A stretch of DNA of 52,576 bases from Thaumasiovibrio sp043421945 (GTDB lineage Bacteria; Pseudomonadota; Gammaproteobacteria; Enterobacterales; Vibrionaceae): positions 1 to 52,576 of the forward strand of contig JBHOGO010000023.1 of assembly GCA_043421945.1 (NCBI GenBank), written 5' to 3'. The notes beneath the pieces were generated by a model, which saw nothing but the letters and a program-made list of their open reading frames with translations, was not told the DNA's origin and made no database searches. Position numbers and translations under genes: made by a program. Shown in pieces: positions 10,082 to 18,688 of the stretch. The stretch's first letter is position 1; each line of letters starts with the position of its first letter.

Positions 10082-11002
10082 ATGAGCCATTTAGCATTGA
10101 TGTGGCACACACCAGAACATCAGCATATTTTGCAAGAAATTGGTGGTGAGTTTCAGGCCCGTGTCACAGATGCGATTACCGCAAATCGGTTATCGCTACC
10201 GCCTATTCCCGACGTTGTCTTGCGCATCCATCAGATTTGCCAATGCGAAGATAGTACTGTGCGTGATGTCGCGAACGCCCTCGTAGACGATCCTAGTTTA
10301 ACCGCCTATGTTATTCGCGCTGCCAACTCAGTTATTTTTAGCCCTCGCAACGTAACTTGCCACGATATTATCACTGCGGTATCTCGCTTAGGTATGTATC
10401 GAGTGAGAGATATTGTTACGGCGCAAGCGATTGAAGAGCTCAAGCGCTCTGCTGATTTCAGTCAAGAGTGTAATAAGCTACTTGAAGAGAGTGCTCATCA
10501 GTCTCGCTTACTGGCAGGCGCGACGACATTAGTTTGCAACGGTGTCGTGAAACATAGTGAGCAAAAGCTCGGCCTTGAGCCCGAGAAAGCATTGTTATCC
10601 TGCCTATTATCCGATATTGGTCTTTTTTCACTTATCAAAGAGTACGAAATTTATCGTGAACAAGGTAACTACTTAGATTTTAGCATTGCTAAAGAAGTCT
10701 TTGCGCAAGGGTGTAATGAAGCAAGCACACAAATCCTGAAGCATTGGGGATTTGATACTGACTATCTTGAAGTAGCCGGAAATAGTTACTATACACCCAA
10801 AAGTGGCGAAGAGACTCGATATGTTGATTTAGCAAGAATGGCTAATCATCTTCTTCTGTTTAGAAATGACGACGATGCCTATTACGACCATGAAGTTGAA
10901 CTCGATTTAGCGGGTGCTGAAACCATGTATGAGCTGAGTAACCTCAGTGACCTCGAGTTCGAAAGTCGCATACAAGAAATCATTCAAAAAAGTGGGTTAT
11001 AG
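10082..11002 (+). CDS. HDOD domain signalling protein
   Basis: The protein has 306 residues with an HDOD domain (an HD-related, non-hydrolytic output domain) over about residues 35-240. It contains LPPIPDVVLRIHQICQ, VDDPSLTAYVIRAANS and AVSRLGMYRVRDIV. The catalytic HD pair of true phosphodiesterases is not evident (LLSDIGLF in its place). HDOD proteins in Vibrionaceae take part in stress, motility and c-di-GMP-linked signalling, but the partner of this one is unknown. The last third is acidic and probably helical. A hairpin follows 15 bp after the stop. Confidence 0.85.
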   Translation: MSHLALMWHTPEHQHILQEIGGEFQARVTDAITANRLSLPPIPDVVLRIHQICQCEDSTVRDVANALVDDPSLTAYVIRAANSVIFSPRNVTCHDIITAVSRLGMYRVRDIVTAQAIEELKRSADFSQECNKLLEESAHQSRLLAGATTLVCNGVVKHSEQKLGLEPEKALLSCLLSDIGLFSLIKEYEIYREQGNYLDFSIAKEVFAQGCNEASTQILKHWGFDTDYLEVAGNSYYTPKSGEETRYVDLARMANHLLLFRNDDDAYYDHEVELDLAGAETMYELSNLSDLEFESRIQEIIQKSGL

Positions 11003-11017
11003 TATTCACTTCGATTG

Positions 11018-11052
11018 AGCCAGCCAGTGGTAGATACTGTCACTGACTGGCT
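11018..11052 (+). terminator. Probable terminator hairpin after the HDOD gene
   Basis: A 12-bp stem (AGCCAGCCAGTG / CACTGACTGGCT, one mismatch) with an 11-nt loop starts 15 bp after the HDOD stop. The T tract is poor, so it could be a weak terminator or an mRNA-end stabiliser. Confidence 0.5.
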
Positions 11053-11243
11053 TAAATACAAGCTTTTATAAACCAGAAATGACACTTCTACTCTAGAAAA
11101 TGACTCTAGCCTGTATCTCATCATGCTTGTTTTAATGCTGGTATGTTCAATCACACCAAAAGCCTTTTCAACACTCTTCGACCGCTTATTTGACCCTTTT
11201 TGATCCTAGTGATAAGTTTCATCTCTTTCGATAGGATTCGTCT

Positions 11244-12143
11244 ATGTTCACTGGCATGATAACGGTGTTTCTACCGTTGGTTTTTGGGTACCTCTTTCAA
11301 ACTTCTAATCCGACAATTCTTAAGCGTATCAATCAACTATGCCATTTAATGATCATTGCTATTCTCGCGTTGATGGGGTTTAGCCTTGCCGGACTTGATA
11401 ATCTATCTGAAAACATTATCGTCATCGCGAAAGTCACCTCAGTCTTTGTCGTCGTCGTACTAGGGTTAAACCTTATCGGACTCTGGCTAATGAGCAAACG
11501 TATCTTACTTGATACAGAAAGCACAGATGGTAAAACACCACTGCGTCAGATGATTTTCCAATCCGTCAAACTGATCGGATACGTCGTGTTAGGGTTTATC
11601 GTGGCGCAATGGCTCCCACTATCAACGTCTTTATTAGAGACAGTTAGCCAATACTTATTGATGGCCCTACTTCTTATTATTGGCATTGAATTACGTAATA
11701 GCGGTATAGGCCTTAAACAGATCCTTCTCAACCGCACAGGATTGCTCATTGCGATCACGGTTGCAGTCACTTCATGGGTAGGGGGGATCATTGCTGCCTT
11801 CCTATTATCCATCCCTGTCAACCAAGGTCTCGCAATGGCATCTGGATTTGGGTGGTATACGCTAGCTGGGATCCTTATCGGAGATATTTATGGCCCAGTC
11901 TACGGTGGTGTTGCCTTTATCAACGAGCTAGTCAGAGAGCTAGTTGCATTAATACTGATCCCATTGCTTATAACCAATAGACCAGTACCTGCAATAGGGG
12001 TTGCTGGCGCGACAGCGATGGATTTTACACTGCCTGTCATTCAAATGAATGGTGGTGTAAGACTTGTCCCCATCGCCATCGTGAGTGGCTTTATTCTTAG
12101 TCTTTTTGTCCCCATTTTTATCTTGTTTTTTTCGTCTATGTAG
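11244..12143 (+). CDS. lysO: LysO (YbjE) family L-lysine exporter
   Basis: This is an inner-membrane protein of 299 residues with about eight hydrophobic segments. LysO of E. coli exports L-lysine and its toxic analogue thialysine. Family features are GIELRNSG near residue 150, GFGWYTLAGILIGDIYGP near 200 and the acidic residues in FINELVRELVAL, with another conserved Asp in the early loop GLDNL. These acidic residues match those reported as important in E. coli LysO. The start at 11244 has AGGA seven to ten bases upstream. The flanking leader shows no lysine-riboswitch-like structure. It is a single-gene unit by spacing. Confidence 0.88.
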   Translation: MFTGMITVFLPLVFGYLFQTSNPTILKRINQLCHLMIIAILALMGFSLAGLDNLSENIIVIAKVTSVFVVVVLGLNLIGLWLMSKRILLDTESTDGKTPLRQMIFQSVKLIGYVVLGFIVAQWLPLSTSLLETVSQYLLMALLLIIGIELRNSGIGLKQILLNRTGLLIAITVAVTSWVGGIIAAFLLSIPVNQGLAMASGFGWYTLAGILIGDIYGPVYGGVAFINELVRELVALILIPLLITNRPVPAIGVAGATAMDFTLPVIQMNGGVRLVPIAIVSGFILSLFVPIFILFFSSM

Positions 12144-12405
12144 GGACAGGCACGAAGGCGTCTAAACCCAGAACAAAGACTCCCTACTACTACGTTACGT
12201 TAGCTCAGCGCTAAGCATAATAGGACATCTAGAAACGCACCCCATCAGTCACGGTATACTTGCCTGGCCTCGATGCTCAAGCATACGTATACCTTTGCTG
12301 GGTTACCATAATGGTATGGGGAGTTGGTTATTAGTCGGTAGGAACAGGAGGCGCTACAGTACGTTAAGTATATAGGGTGCCAATGTAGAAACAGCAACCA
12401 AAGAA
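12144..12405. other. Structured non-coding spacer between lysO and ptsG
   Basis: No convincing reading frame occupies this stretch between converging genes. It holds several inverted repeats: a 14-bp near palindrome at 12203-12216, an outer stem GGTATAC (12253-12259) / GTATACC (12287-12293) enclosing ATGC-TCAA-GCAT (12273-12284), and TACCAT-A-ATGGTA (12304-12316). It could be a small RNA gene, a relic or a protein-binding region. I cannot assign a function. Confidence 0.45.
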
Positions 12406-12429
12406 AAAAGGAGCCCTAGGGCTCCTTTT
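12406..12429 (-). terminator. Rho-independent terminator after ptsG
   Basis: A 24-nt perfect palindrome (AAAAGGAGCC-CTAG-GGCTCCTTTT) lies 22 bp beyond the ptsG stop and is followed by TT on the minus strand. It is symmetrical enough to act on both strands, which suits the convergent arrangement with lysO. Confidence 0.85.
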
Positions 12430-12450
12430 ACTACACAGGGGGATGTGTAA

Positions 12451-13884
12451 TTATGCGTTAGCGCGAAGCCACTCATCCATATCTGATTTTAGGTTATCAG
12501 ATTTAGTACCGAAGATAGCTTGAACACCGCCACCAGCTACAACAACACCAGCTGCACCTAGTTTTTTCAGTTTGTCTTGGTCAACGTTTTCTACGTTAGC
12601 CACGGCAACACGTAGACGTGTAATACACGCGTCTAAGTTTGTGATGTTGCTACGCCCACCGAATGCTGCTACCAACTCGCCCGCCATATCTGAACCAGTT
12701 GCTTGGCTAGCTTCGCCATCAGTGTCATCTTCACGACCAGGCGTTTTAAGATCAAGCTTAACAATAGCGAAACGGAATACTGCGTAGTAGATAGCTGCGT
12801 AGATTAGGCCCATGATTGGGAACAAAATAGTCTTCTGCGAGTTACCCATCAAGACAACAAAGTCGATAAAGCCGTGAGAGAACGACGTACCGTGAACCAT
12901 GCCTAGTAGGTTAGTCATCACGAATGCAGAGCCAGCAAGTAGTGCGTGAATTGCATAAAGTGCTGGAGCAACGAATAGGAATGCGAATTCGATTGGTTCA
13001 GTGATACCCGTTAGGAAAGACGTTAGTGCAGCTGAAACCATGATGCCGCCCACTTTTGCGCGGTTTTCTGGCTTCGCTGAATGCCAGATAGCGATTGCAG
13101 CAGCAGGTAGACCAAACATCTTAAACATGAAGCCACCAGCAAGTTGACCGAAGCCATTGCCCGCAGCACGTGTCGCATCATCTGCTTCTAGGTAACAAGT
13201 TAGTACGCCGTTACGTAGTTCACCGGCAGCATTCACACACTCACCTGCTTCAAAGAAGAATGGTACGTTCCAAATGTGGTGTAGACCGAATGGGATAAGA
13301 GAACGCTCAACAATACCGTAGATACCAAACGCAACAGTTGGGTTTTGGTTAGCAGCCCAATCAGAGAACGCTGAGATACCTCCGCCAATTGGAGGCCATA
13401 CGATAGAAAGCAGTAGACCAGCACCGATAGCAGTGAAACCAGTCACAATTGGTACAAAACGCTTACCTGCGAAGAAGCCAAGGTAGTCTGGTAATTGAAT
13501 GCGGAAGAATTTATTAAATGCCCAACCAGCAATCGCACCAACGATGATACCGCCTAATACGCCTGTATCAATGCCGCTAACACCCATAACGCCAGCCATT
13601 ACAGATAGCGTTGCAGTCATAATACCGTAACCAACAATTGCCGCTAGACCAGCAACACCGTCATTGTTCGTAAAGCCTAATGCAACACCTACGGCAAACA
13701 GTAGTGGCATTTGACCGAATACAGAACCACCAGCTTGCTCCATGATCCCAGATAAGATTTCTGGCATCCAAGAGAAGTTAGCAGCACCGACACCCAAAAG
13801 GATACCAGCGATAGGCAAAACCGATACTGGCAACATAAGTGCCTTACCGACTTTCTGCATATTCGCAAAAAGGTTCTTAAACAT
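12451..13884 (-). CDS. ptsG: PTS glucose-specific EIICB component PtsG
   Basis: PtsG imports and phosphorylates glucose, taking phosphate from EIIA(Glc). The product is 477 residues, the E. coli length. The EIIC membrane domain (about residues 1-380) has many hydrophobic helices and the sugar-site motif GITEPIEF. A short acidic linker leads to the EIIB domain, with the phosphorylated Cys420 in ITNLDACITRLRV. It is the last gene of the conserved yceD-to-ptsG series, but a terminator and a 475-bp spacer separate it from tatD, so it should have its own promoter. The ribosome-binding site (CAGGAGCACATT then ATG) resembles that of E. coli ptsG. Confidence 0.97.
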   Translation of the reverse strand: MFKNLFANMQKVGKALMLPVSVLPIAGILLGVGAANFSWMPEILSGIMEQAGGSVFGQMPLLFAVGVALGFTNNDGVAGLAAIVGYGIMTATLSVMAGVMGVSGIDTGVLGGIIVGAIAGWAFNKFFRIQLPDYLGFFAGKRFVPIVTGFTAIGAGLLLSIVWPPIGGGISAFSDWAANQNPTVAFGIYGIVERSLIPFGLHHIWNVPFFFEAGECVNAAGELRNGVLTCYLEADDATRAAGNGFGQLAGGFMFKMFGLPAAAIAIWHSAKPENRAKVGGIMVSAALTSFLTGITEPIEFAFLFVAPALYAIHALLAGSAFVMTNLLGMVHGTSFSHGFIDFVVLMGNSQKTILFPIMGLIYAAIYYAVFRFAIVKLDLKTPGREDDTDGEASQATGSDMAGELVAAFGGRSNITNLDACITRLRVAVANVENVDQDKLKKLGAAGVVVAGGGVQAIFGTKSDNLKSDMDEWLRANA

Positions 13885-14310
13885 AATGTGCTCCTGAAAT
13901 AGTTATTTTTTGCTTAACAATTGTCGCTAGCACCAACCGTTACCCCCCGTAACGCTGTGTTGATGCTCTGATTCTCTTCCCTGCATTCTTACACTGGTCT
14001 GAAAACGAAGTAACTATACCCTGAAGGAAAATAACATGGCTATGTGACAAGAATACTCAGTTCTCAAAACATTACACAAGTCACAATCAGACTATTTATT
14101 TCACAAGAAAAAATATATTAAGTTATTGATATCAAAGTGAGAAAACCACAATCAGACCAAGATCAAAGTTCTACACGTAAAAAAAGCTAAAGACATAATG
14201 TTAATTATTGACACATATTTACATGGCGCAAATCGTAGATTATCCACTATAAAATCAGCTGTCACTTACCAAGTAAATATCAGTATATGATGTCCACTTT
14301 GATTTAGAAC
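13885..14310 (-). promoter_or_regulatory. ptsG upstream region
   Basis: This AT-rich spacer of more than 400 bp upstream of ptsG has no gene that I can support. On the minus strand a TATAGT hexamer lies at 14013-14018 (preceded by GGG) and is a possible -10. A leader hairpin CGTTAC / GTAACG with a five-base loop (all G in the RNA) lies at 13938-13954. Several CRP-like half sites (TGTGA) are present, but none pairs correctly with a TCACA at the right spacing. Confidence 0.45.
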
Positions 14311-14335
14311 AAAAAAAAAAGGGCTCACCAGCCCT
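14311..14335 (-). terminator. Rho-independent terminator after tatD
   Basis: Stem AGGGCT / AGCCCT with a four-base loop is followed on the minus strand by ten T residues, 25 bp beyond the tatD stop. It is a clear end to the tmk-holB-tatD transcript and isolates ptsG. Confidence 0.9.
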
Positions 14336-14359
14336 ATTTGTTTATTTTGCGCTCAAAAC

Positions 14360-15133
14360 TTACTTTCTATCGATAAACAACCGAAAGAAGTTTTCTGATG
14401 TTGTTTTTGCCACGGTATCGCCGGTTACACCCTTAAGTAATCCGATATAGTCAGCGACCTCTTTGACGTAGGCTGGTTGATTTTCTTTACCACGATAAGG
14501 GATCGGGGCAAGATACGGAGAGTCTGTTTCAACAAGTAATCGTTCTAATGGAAGCTGACTAACAACATGCTTCAATTCTGACGCTTTATTGAAAGTAACG
14601 ATACCAGAAATTGAGATATAGAAACCAAGTTCAATGGCCGCTTCAGCCATCTCTAGACTTTCTGTAAAGCAGTGCAATACACCACCTACCTTTTCAGCCC
14701 CTTCTTCACGTAAGATTTGCAATGTATCTTCACGAGCCATTCGGGTATGAATAATCAAGGGTTTGTTAACTTCTACGGCTAAGCGTACATGTTGACGAAA
14801 AATCGCTTTCTGAGCATCAGCTAACTCTGGCTGGTAATGGTAATCAAGTCCTGTCTCACCAATAGCGACAACTTTGGGATTTTGAGCATAAGCTTTTAAC
14901 TTGTCATAATCAAAACCACTCTCGATATCCAGAGGATGAACGCCACAAGAAGCGAAAACATTGTCGTGTGGTTCGATCATTTCCATCATATTAGGAAAAG
15001 CATCTAAGCTCACACCAACAGACAAGAAATGAGTCACACCACGTTGATGTGCTTTTTCAAGCACATCGGCTACATTTGTGTGGGCTTTATCGTAATCTAA
15101 TTTATCTAGATGACAGTGCGAATCAACTAACAC
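14360..15133 (-). CDS. ycfH: TatD-family metal-dependent hydrolase YcfH
   Basis: This is a TIM-barrel metallohydrolase of the TatD family (257 residues). Metal ligands are visible: HxH at residues 6 and 8 (DSHCHLD), the Glu in AIGETGLDY, the His in IIHTR, the His in GVLHCF and the Asp in VETDSPYLAP. Relatives are DNases or proofreading-type hydrolases, and the exact substrate of YcfH is uncertain. The start is a GTG at 15133, which overlaps the end of holB by 11 bp. No ATG is available near the conserved VDSHCH. Its position after holB is the E. coli arrangement. Confidence 0.93.
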   Translation of the reverse strand: MLVDSHCHLDKLDYDKAHTNVADVLEKAHQRGVTHFLSVGVSLDAFPNMMEMIEPHDNVFASCGVHPLDIESGFDYDKLKAYAQNPKVVAIGETGLDYHYQPELADAQKAIFRQHVRLAVEVNKPLIIHTRMAREDTLQILREEGAEKVGGVLHCFTESLEMAEAAIELGFYISISGIVTFNKASELKHVVSQLPLERLLVETDSPYLAPIPYRGKENQPAYVKEVADYIGLLKGVTGDTVAKTTSENFFRLFIDRK

Positions 15134-16106
15134 TGATATCTCCTTGCATAAATTGACTCAACCAGTCCGCGATCATAATTTCACGATTTAACCCAGTAAA
15201 GTCGGTAAATTGTTGTTGTAGAGAATGTAGTGCTTGTAATTGAGACCACAACCGCTCACTTTGGCAGTGTTTGGCCATCTCCAAAACATGCTTCCCACTC
15301 CCTTGGTGAATCCACAAAGATGAATCACACCCTTGTAAACATTTGAGCGTATCGAGTAAAAAGAACTGAATCCAAAGCAGGGCATCATCTCCGTTACTCA
15401 GTATGGCATCAAGACAAGCTTTCATTCCAAGGTGCGGCGGTGCGATAAATGCAGTTAACGCGGCAATAACCTGATCATGACCCTGTAGATTTCCACCTTC
15501 AGCAAGCTTGAGAATCACAAGAGGTGACTGACGATATATTCGAAGTAAATCCTCAGGCGCAAAAAACGTTTGTTCACTCAACCATTGATGAATTTCTTGC
15601 TCAGCTATCTCACGCTGACGCCAATGGCTACAGCGACTTAAAATAGTCGGCAACACGCTGTCGGTACGATCAGCAGTGAGCAAGTAGTAACAGCCTGATG
15701 GTGGCTCTTCTAATGTTTTCAATAATGCATTAGCTGCCGCTTCACCCAGAGCATCAGCTTGACGGATCTCAATCACCCTAACACCACCCAATTGAGATGT
15801 TTCCATTGCCCATCGATTTGCCTGTCTAATTGCATCGACTGAAATTTTCTTACCAGCTTCAGCAGGTTCAATACGGTGGTAATCTGGGTGGGTACCAGCT
15901 TGGCGTAATTGACAACCATGGCAAATTCCACAAGGGTCAGAGGGCGTATTTTGACAAAGCAACGCATCTGATAGCATATTCGTTAACTGATCGCGACCAC
16001 TGCCTTTAGGTGCAATAAACAGTACCGCATGATGCAACCGCTGCTGCTCTAACAATACTGTCCACTGTTTCCATACTCCTTGCTGCCAAGGGTAAAGTTT
16101 ACTCAT
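15123..16106 (-). CDS. holB: DNA polymerase III delta-prime subunit HolB
   Basis: HolB is the delta-prime subunit of the clamp loader. The zinc module has Cys51, Cys59, Cys62 and Cys65 followed by QAGTHPDYH. The P-loop position reads GSGRDQL, a degenerate site as expected for a subunit that does not hydrolyse ATP. The motifs ANALLKTLEEPP and LSRCSHWR are intact. I chose the ATG at 16106 because it overlaps the tmk stop as ATGA and gives MSKLYPW, matching E. coli MRWYPW. An upstream ATG at 16121 would add five residues. The length is 327 residues. Confidence 0.95.
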   Translation of the reverse strand: MSKLYPWQQGVWKQWTVLLEQQRLHHAVLFIAPKGSGRDQLTNMLSDALLCQNTPSDPCGICHGCQLRQAGTHPDYHRIEPAEAGKKISVDAIRQANRWAMETSQLGGVRVIEIRQADALGEAAANALLKTLEEPPSGCYYLLTADRTDSVLPTILSRCSHWRQREIAEQEIHQWLSEQTFFAPEDLLRIYRQSPLVILKLAEGGNLQGHDQVIAALTAFIAPPHLGMKACLDAILSNGDDALLWIQFFLLDTLKCLQGCDSSLWIHQGSGKHVLEMAKHCQSERLWSQLQALHSLQQQFTDFTGLNREIMIADWLSQFMQGDISVS

Positions 16107-16729
16107 TGTGTCGCTAGCCATACCGTTAATGCCTTTTCAATCGCATCACCGACAGCTTCAATAGATTCTGATGCATCGATAGTGACAATGTTTTCATGCT
16201 GACTAGCAATTAACTGGTACCTTTCTCGCGCACGTTCAAAAAATGACAAGTCCATTTGTTCAATACGATCTAGCTCACCACGCACACGCGCTCTCTTTAA
16301 CCCCAGAGCTGGGTCAATATCCATATACAGCGTAAAGTCTGGTGCGAAATCGCCAAGGGTTGTGTGCTTGATGGTACTCATTAAGTCAGTATCAAAGCCT
16401 CTACCTCCACCTTGATACGCTTGTGAAGACATATCATGACGGTCACCAATCACCCATTGCCCTTGAGACAAAGCAGGCTTGATCACATTATCAACTAACT
16501 GTACGCGTGCTGCGTACAAAAGCAGTAATTCAGCCATATCGGTCAATGGCTCATCGGGATGCCCGTCCTTGACTAAGCTACGCATTTTCTCGGCGAGTGG
16601 TGTACCACCAGGCTCGCGAGTTAATACGGTGGCAATACTCGCATTAGCAAGCACAGACTGAATACGTGCAATAGCAGTACTCTTTCCTGCACCTTCTAGA
16701 CCTTCAATAACGATAAATTTTCCAGACAT
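16103..16729 (-). CDS. tmk: Thymidylate kinase Tmk
   Basis: Tmk phosphorylates dTMP to dTDP. From the ATG at 16729 (MSGKFIVIEG) it has 208 residues, close to E. coli (213). The P-loop GLEGAGKST is at 10-18. The TREPGGT dTMP-binding motif is near residue 40 and the DRHDMSSQAYQGGGR region follows. A longer in-frame reading from 16837 would run 98 bp into mltG and adds nothing family-like, so I rejected it. The gene begins 7 bases after the mltG stop and overlaps holB by 4 bases. Confidence 0.96.
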   Translation of the reverse strand: MSGKFIVIEGLEGAGKSTAIARIQSVLANASIATVLTREPGGTPLAEKMRSLVKDGHPDEPLTDMAELLLLYAARVQLVDNVIKPALSQGQWVIGDRHDMSSQAYQGGGRGFDTDLMSTIKHTTLGDFAPDFTLYMDIDPALGLKRARVRGELDRIEQMDLSFFERARERYQLIASQHENIVTIDASESIEAVGDAIEKALTVWLATQ

Positions 16730-16736
16730 AATTTCA

Positions 16737-17750
16737 CTATCTTTGCGATCGTTCCCATTCGCGATATACACGAACAGCTCGATTGTGTTGTTGTAATGTG
16801 GTTGAGAAGGTATGACCACCTTTCGTATCAGCCACAAAATAGTAGTAATTGCTCACTTCAGGGGAGACCGCCGCTAACACAGACGCTTTGCTTGGCATTG
16901 CAATCGGGGTTGGGGGTAAACCATCGATGGTATAGGTGTTGTAGGGCGTCGGTTTACGCAACGCTGAACGGGTAATAACGCCTTGATAGTCATCCCCCAT
17001 TCCGTATATAACTGTCGGATCCGTTTGTAAACGCATAGGCTTCTTAAGGCGATTATTAAACACCGATGAGACTAAACCCCGCTCTTGCGCTACAGCGGTC
17101 TCTTTTTCGATGATTGAAGCCATAATCAACACTTCATAAGGCGATTTTAGCATCAGATCTTCGTTACGCTGCTCCCAAGCACTTTCCAATAGCATGCTCA
17201 TTTTTTTGTAAGCGCGCGTTAAAATACTTAAGTCAGATTCACCATGAGTAAAGTAATAGGTCTCCGGCAACAACAACCCTTCTAGCTTTTGTCCATCATA
17301 GCCAATCGCAGTGGCAATTTGAGCTTCGGTCATGTTCGTTGTTTCGACAACAACATCAGGATGTTGCTGTAATTGCTCAAGCCAATCGATAAAACGGTCA
17401 CCCTCCACTAGAGTAATCGCGTACTGGTGCTCTTTGCCCGCAATAATATGGATAAGTGCGTCTTCTAGACTCATACCTTCATTTAAAGAAAAAGTACCCG
17501 CTTTTATATCGACCAACTCAGGACGTAATCGACGGAGGTACTGTCTCCAAGGGTTATTCTCAATCCAACCAGCATCTTCAAATTGACGTAATACTGAATT
17601 TAAGTGACTGCCGGTTTGAACGGTAACTTGCACGCCCCCTTCAATATTTAGGGGAACATCAACACTCGTTTTGACTTGATTAACTGCCCACAGCCCAGCA
17701 AAAGCTGTGATAATGGCTAAGACTAAAGCCATACTCAAAAAACGTTTCAT
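16737..17750 (-). CDS. mltG: Endolytic murein transglycosylase MltG
   Basis: MltG is an inner-membrane lytic transglycosylase that cuts nascent glycan strands and sets their length. One N-terminal transmembrane helix (residues about 5-24) precedes a LysM-like region and the YceG catalytic domain. That domain has LEGLLLPETYYF near 157-167, the catalytic region MASIIEKETA (glutamates 215 and 217) and LQTDPTVIYG. At 337 residues it is the usual length (E. coli 340). It lies 22 bp after pabC and just before tmk, as in E. coli. Confidence 0.96.
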   Translation of the reverse strand: MKRFLSMALVLAIITAFAGLWAVNQVKTSVDVPLNIEGGVQVTVQTGSHLNSVLRQFEDAGWIENNPWRQYLRRLRPELVDIKAGTFSLNEGMSLEDALIHIIAGKEHQYAITLVEGDRFIDWLEQLQQHPDVVVETTNMTEAQIATAIGYDGQKLEGLLLPETYYFTHGESDLSILTRAYKKMSMLLESAWEQRNEDLMLKSPYEVLIMASIIEKETAVAQERGLVSSVFNNRLKKPMRLQTDPTVIYGMGDDYQGVITRSALRKPTPYNTYTIDGLPPTPIAMPSKASVLAAVSPEVSNYYYFVADTKGGHTFSTTLQQHNRAVRVYREWERSQR

Positions 17751-17772
17751 TACTTTCCTAACTACTCATTCT

Positions 17773-18615
17773 TCAAAGTTGGTCCTTGACCAACGTATAT
17801 AGGGGACCGAGAGGATACACATAATCCTTATGCTGATTCCGCACCTCACGAACAGGTACCACACCCATTAAACTATTCGATATAAACAGACTTTCAGCGT
17901 GGTTTAGTAGAGATACCAAGTCGATTTGGACAACCTGTACAATGTGTCCAAGCGCGTTCAGTTTATCAATAACAACTTGACGCATTACACCGTTAACACC
18001 ACTCTTCAACAAGTCTGGCGTATAGATTTGTCCATCTTGTTCCCAAAACAGATTAGCAAGCCCAGTTTCAATAACATGACCTTCAACATTACTCACTAAT
18101 GCATCTTGCCAGCCATTATGATCAATTTCTTGGCGGATCAGCACTTGCTCTAGACGATTAAGGTGCTTCATTCCGGCCAACAATGGATTAGAACCTAATA
18201 CCTGCTCGCAACACCCTAATGCAATGCCATCCTCACGCAGTGAAGCGTAGTTCTCAGGCATATTAGCGGTCGTTACTACCACGTTAGGTGAAAGTTGAGC
18301 GGAAATACCGTAGCCTCGCCCACCTTCTCCACGGGTAATGACAACCTTGACGATACCTTCATCGATACCTTCATCGATACCTTTATCGATAAAAAAGGCC
18401 GCTTGTTCAATGATGACCTCATAGAGCCAACGCGGGTCTGGCATCTCAATAGATAACCTTGCTAGTGAAGATTCAAAACGCGCAAGATGATACTGCCAAT
18501 GGCACACTTTGCCTTGCCGAATAGCCATTGTTGAGAAACAACCATCGCCATACTGAAAACCTCTATCAGCGATAGCGATTTTCTGATCATTTCCAAGGAA
18601 CAATTGAGGTTTCAT
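17773..18615 (-). CDS. pabC: Aminodeoxychorismate lyase PabC
   Basis: PabC is a fold-type IV PLP enzyme that releases pyruvate from 4-amino-4-deoxychorismate to give p-aminobenzoate for folate. The PLP lysine is Lys150 in AGMKHLNRLEQ. ETGLANLFW and the C-terminal ESLFISNSLMGVVPV also fit the family. At 280 residues it is about ten longer than E. coli (269). The extra residues include a GIDE-GIDE repeat (about 79-87) encoded by tandem 12-bp units at 18351-18386. The repeat keeps the frame, so the enzyme is probably functional. A terminator separates it from fabF upstream. Confidence 0.95.
   Translation of the reverse strand: MKPQLFLGNDQKIAIADRGFQYGDGCFSTMAIRQGKVCHWQYHLARFESSLARLSIEMPDPRWLYEVIIEQAAFFIDKGIDEGIDEGIVKVVITRGEGGRGYGISAQLSPNVVVTTANMPENYASLREDGIALGCCEQVLGSNPLLAGMKHLNRLEQVLIRQEIDHNGWQDALVSNVEGHVIETGLANLFWEQDGQIYTPDLLKSGVNGVMRQVVIDKLNALGHIVQVVQIDLVSLLNHAESLFISNSLMGVVPVREVRNQHKDYVYPLGPLYTLVKDQL
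18351..18386. repeat. Three 12-bp tandem units inside pabC
   Basis: Unit CGATACCTTCAT occurs at 18351-18362 and 18363-18374. A third copy with one change (CGATACCTTTAT) is at 18375-18386. Because the unit is a multiple of three, copy-number changes add or remove four residues (GIDE) without breaking the frame. Confidence 0.9.
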
Positions 18616-18644
18616 GCATCCCCCATAGAAATGCGAACAAAAAA

Positions 18645-18670
18645 AACGGCCTGATAAAAATCAGGCCGTT
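18645..18670 (-). terminator. Hairpin terminator after fabF
   Basis: A 10-bp perfect stem (AACGGCCTGA / TCAGGCCGTT) with a six-base loop is followed on the minus strand by TTTTTTGTT. It lies 18 bp after the fabF stop. It should reduce read-through from the fatty-acid genes into pabC-mltG-tmk-holB-tatD. Confidence 0.88.
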
Positions 18671-18688
18671 GATAATAACAAATTTAAT

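Noticed and set aside
11053..11243. Lysine riboswitch upstream of lysO
   Set aside because: The gap is short for a lysine riboswitch plus promoter and shows no multi-helix pattern. The only clear hairpin belongs to the end of the HDOD gene.
13885..14310. CRP site in the ptsG promoter
   Set aside because: Several TGTGA half sites are present, but none has a partner TCACA at six-base spacing.
16730..16837. N-terminal extension of thymidylate kinase
   Set aside because: The extra 36 codons overlap mltG, have no family resemblance, and precede a well-matching ATG at 16729.
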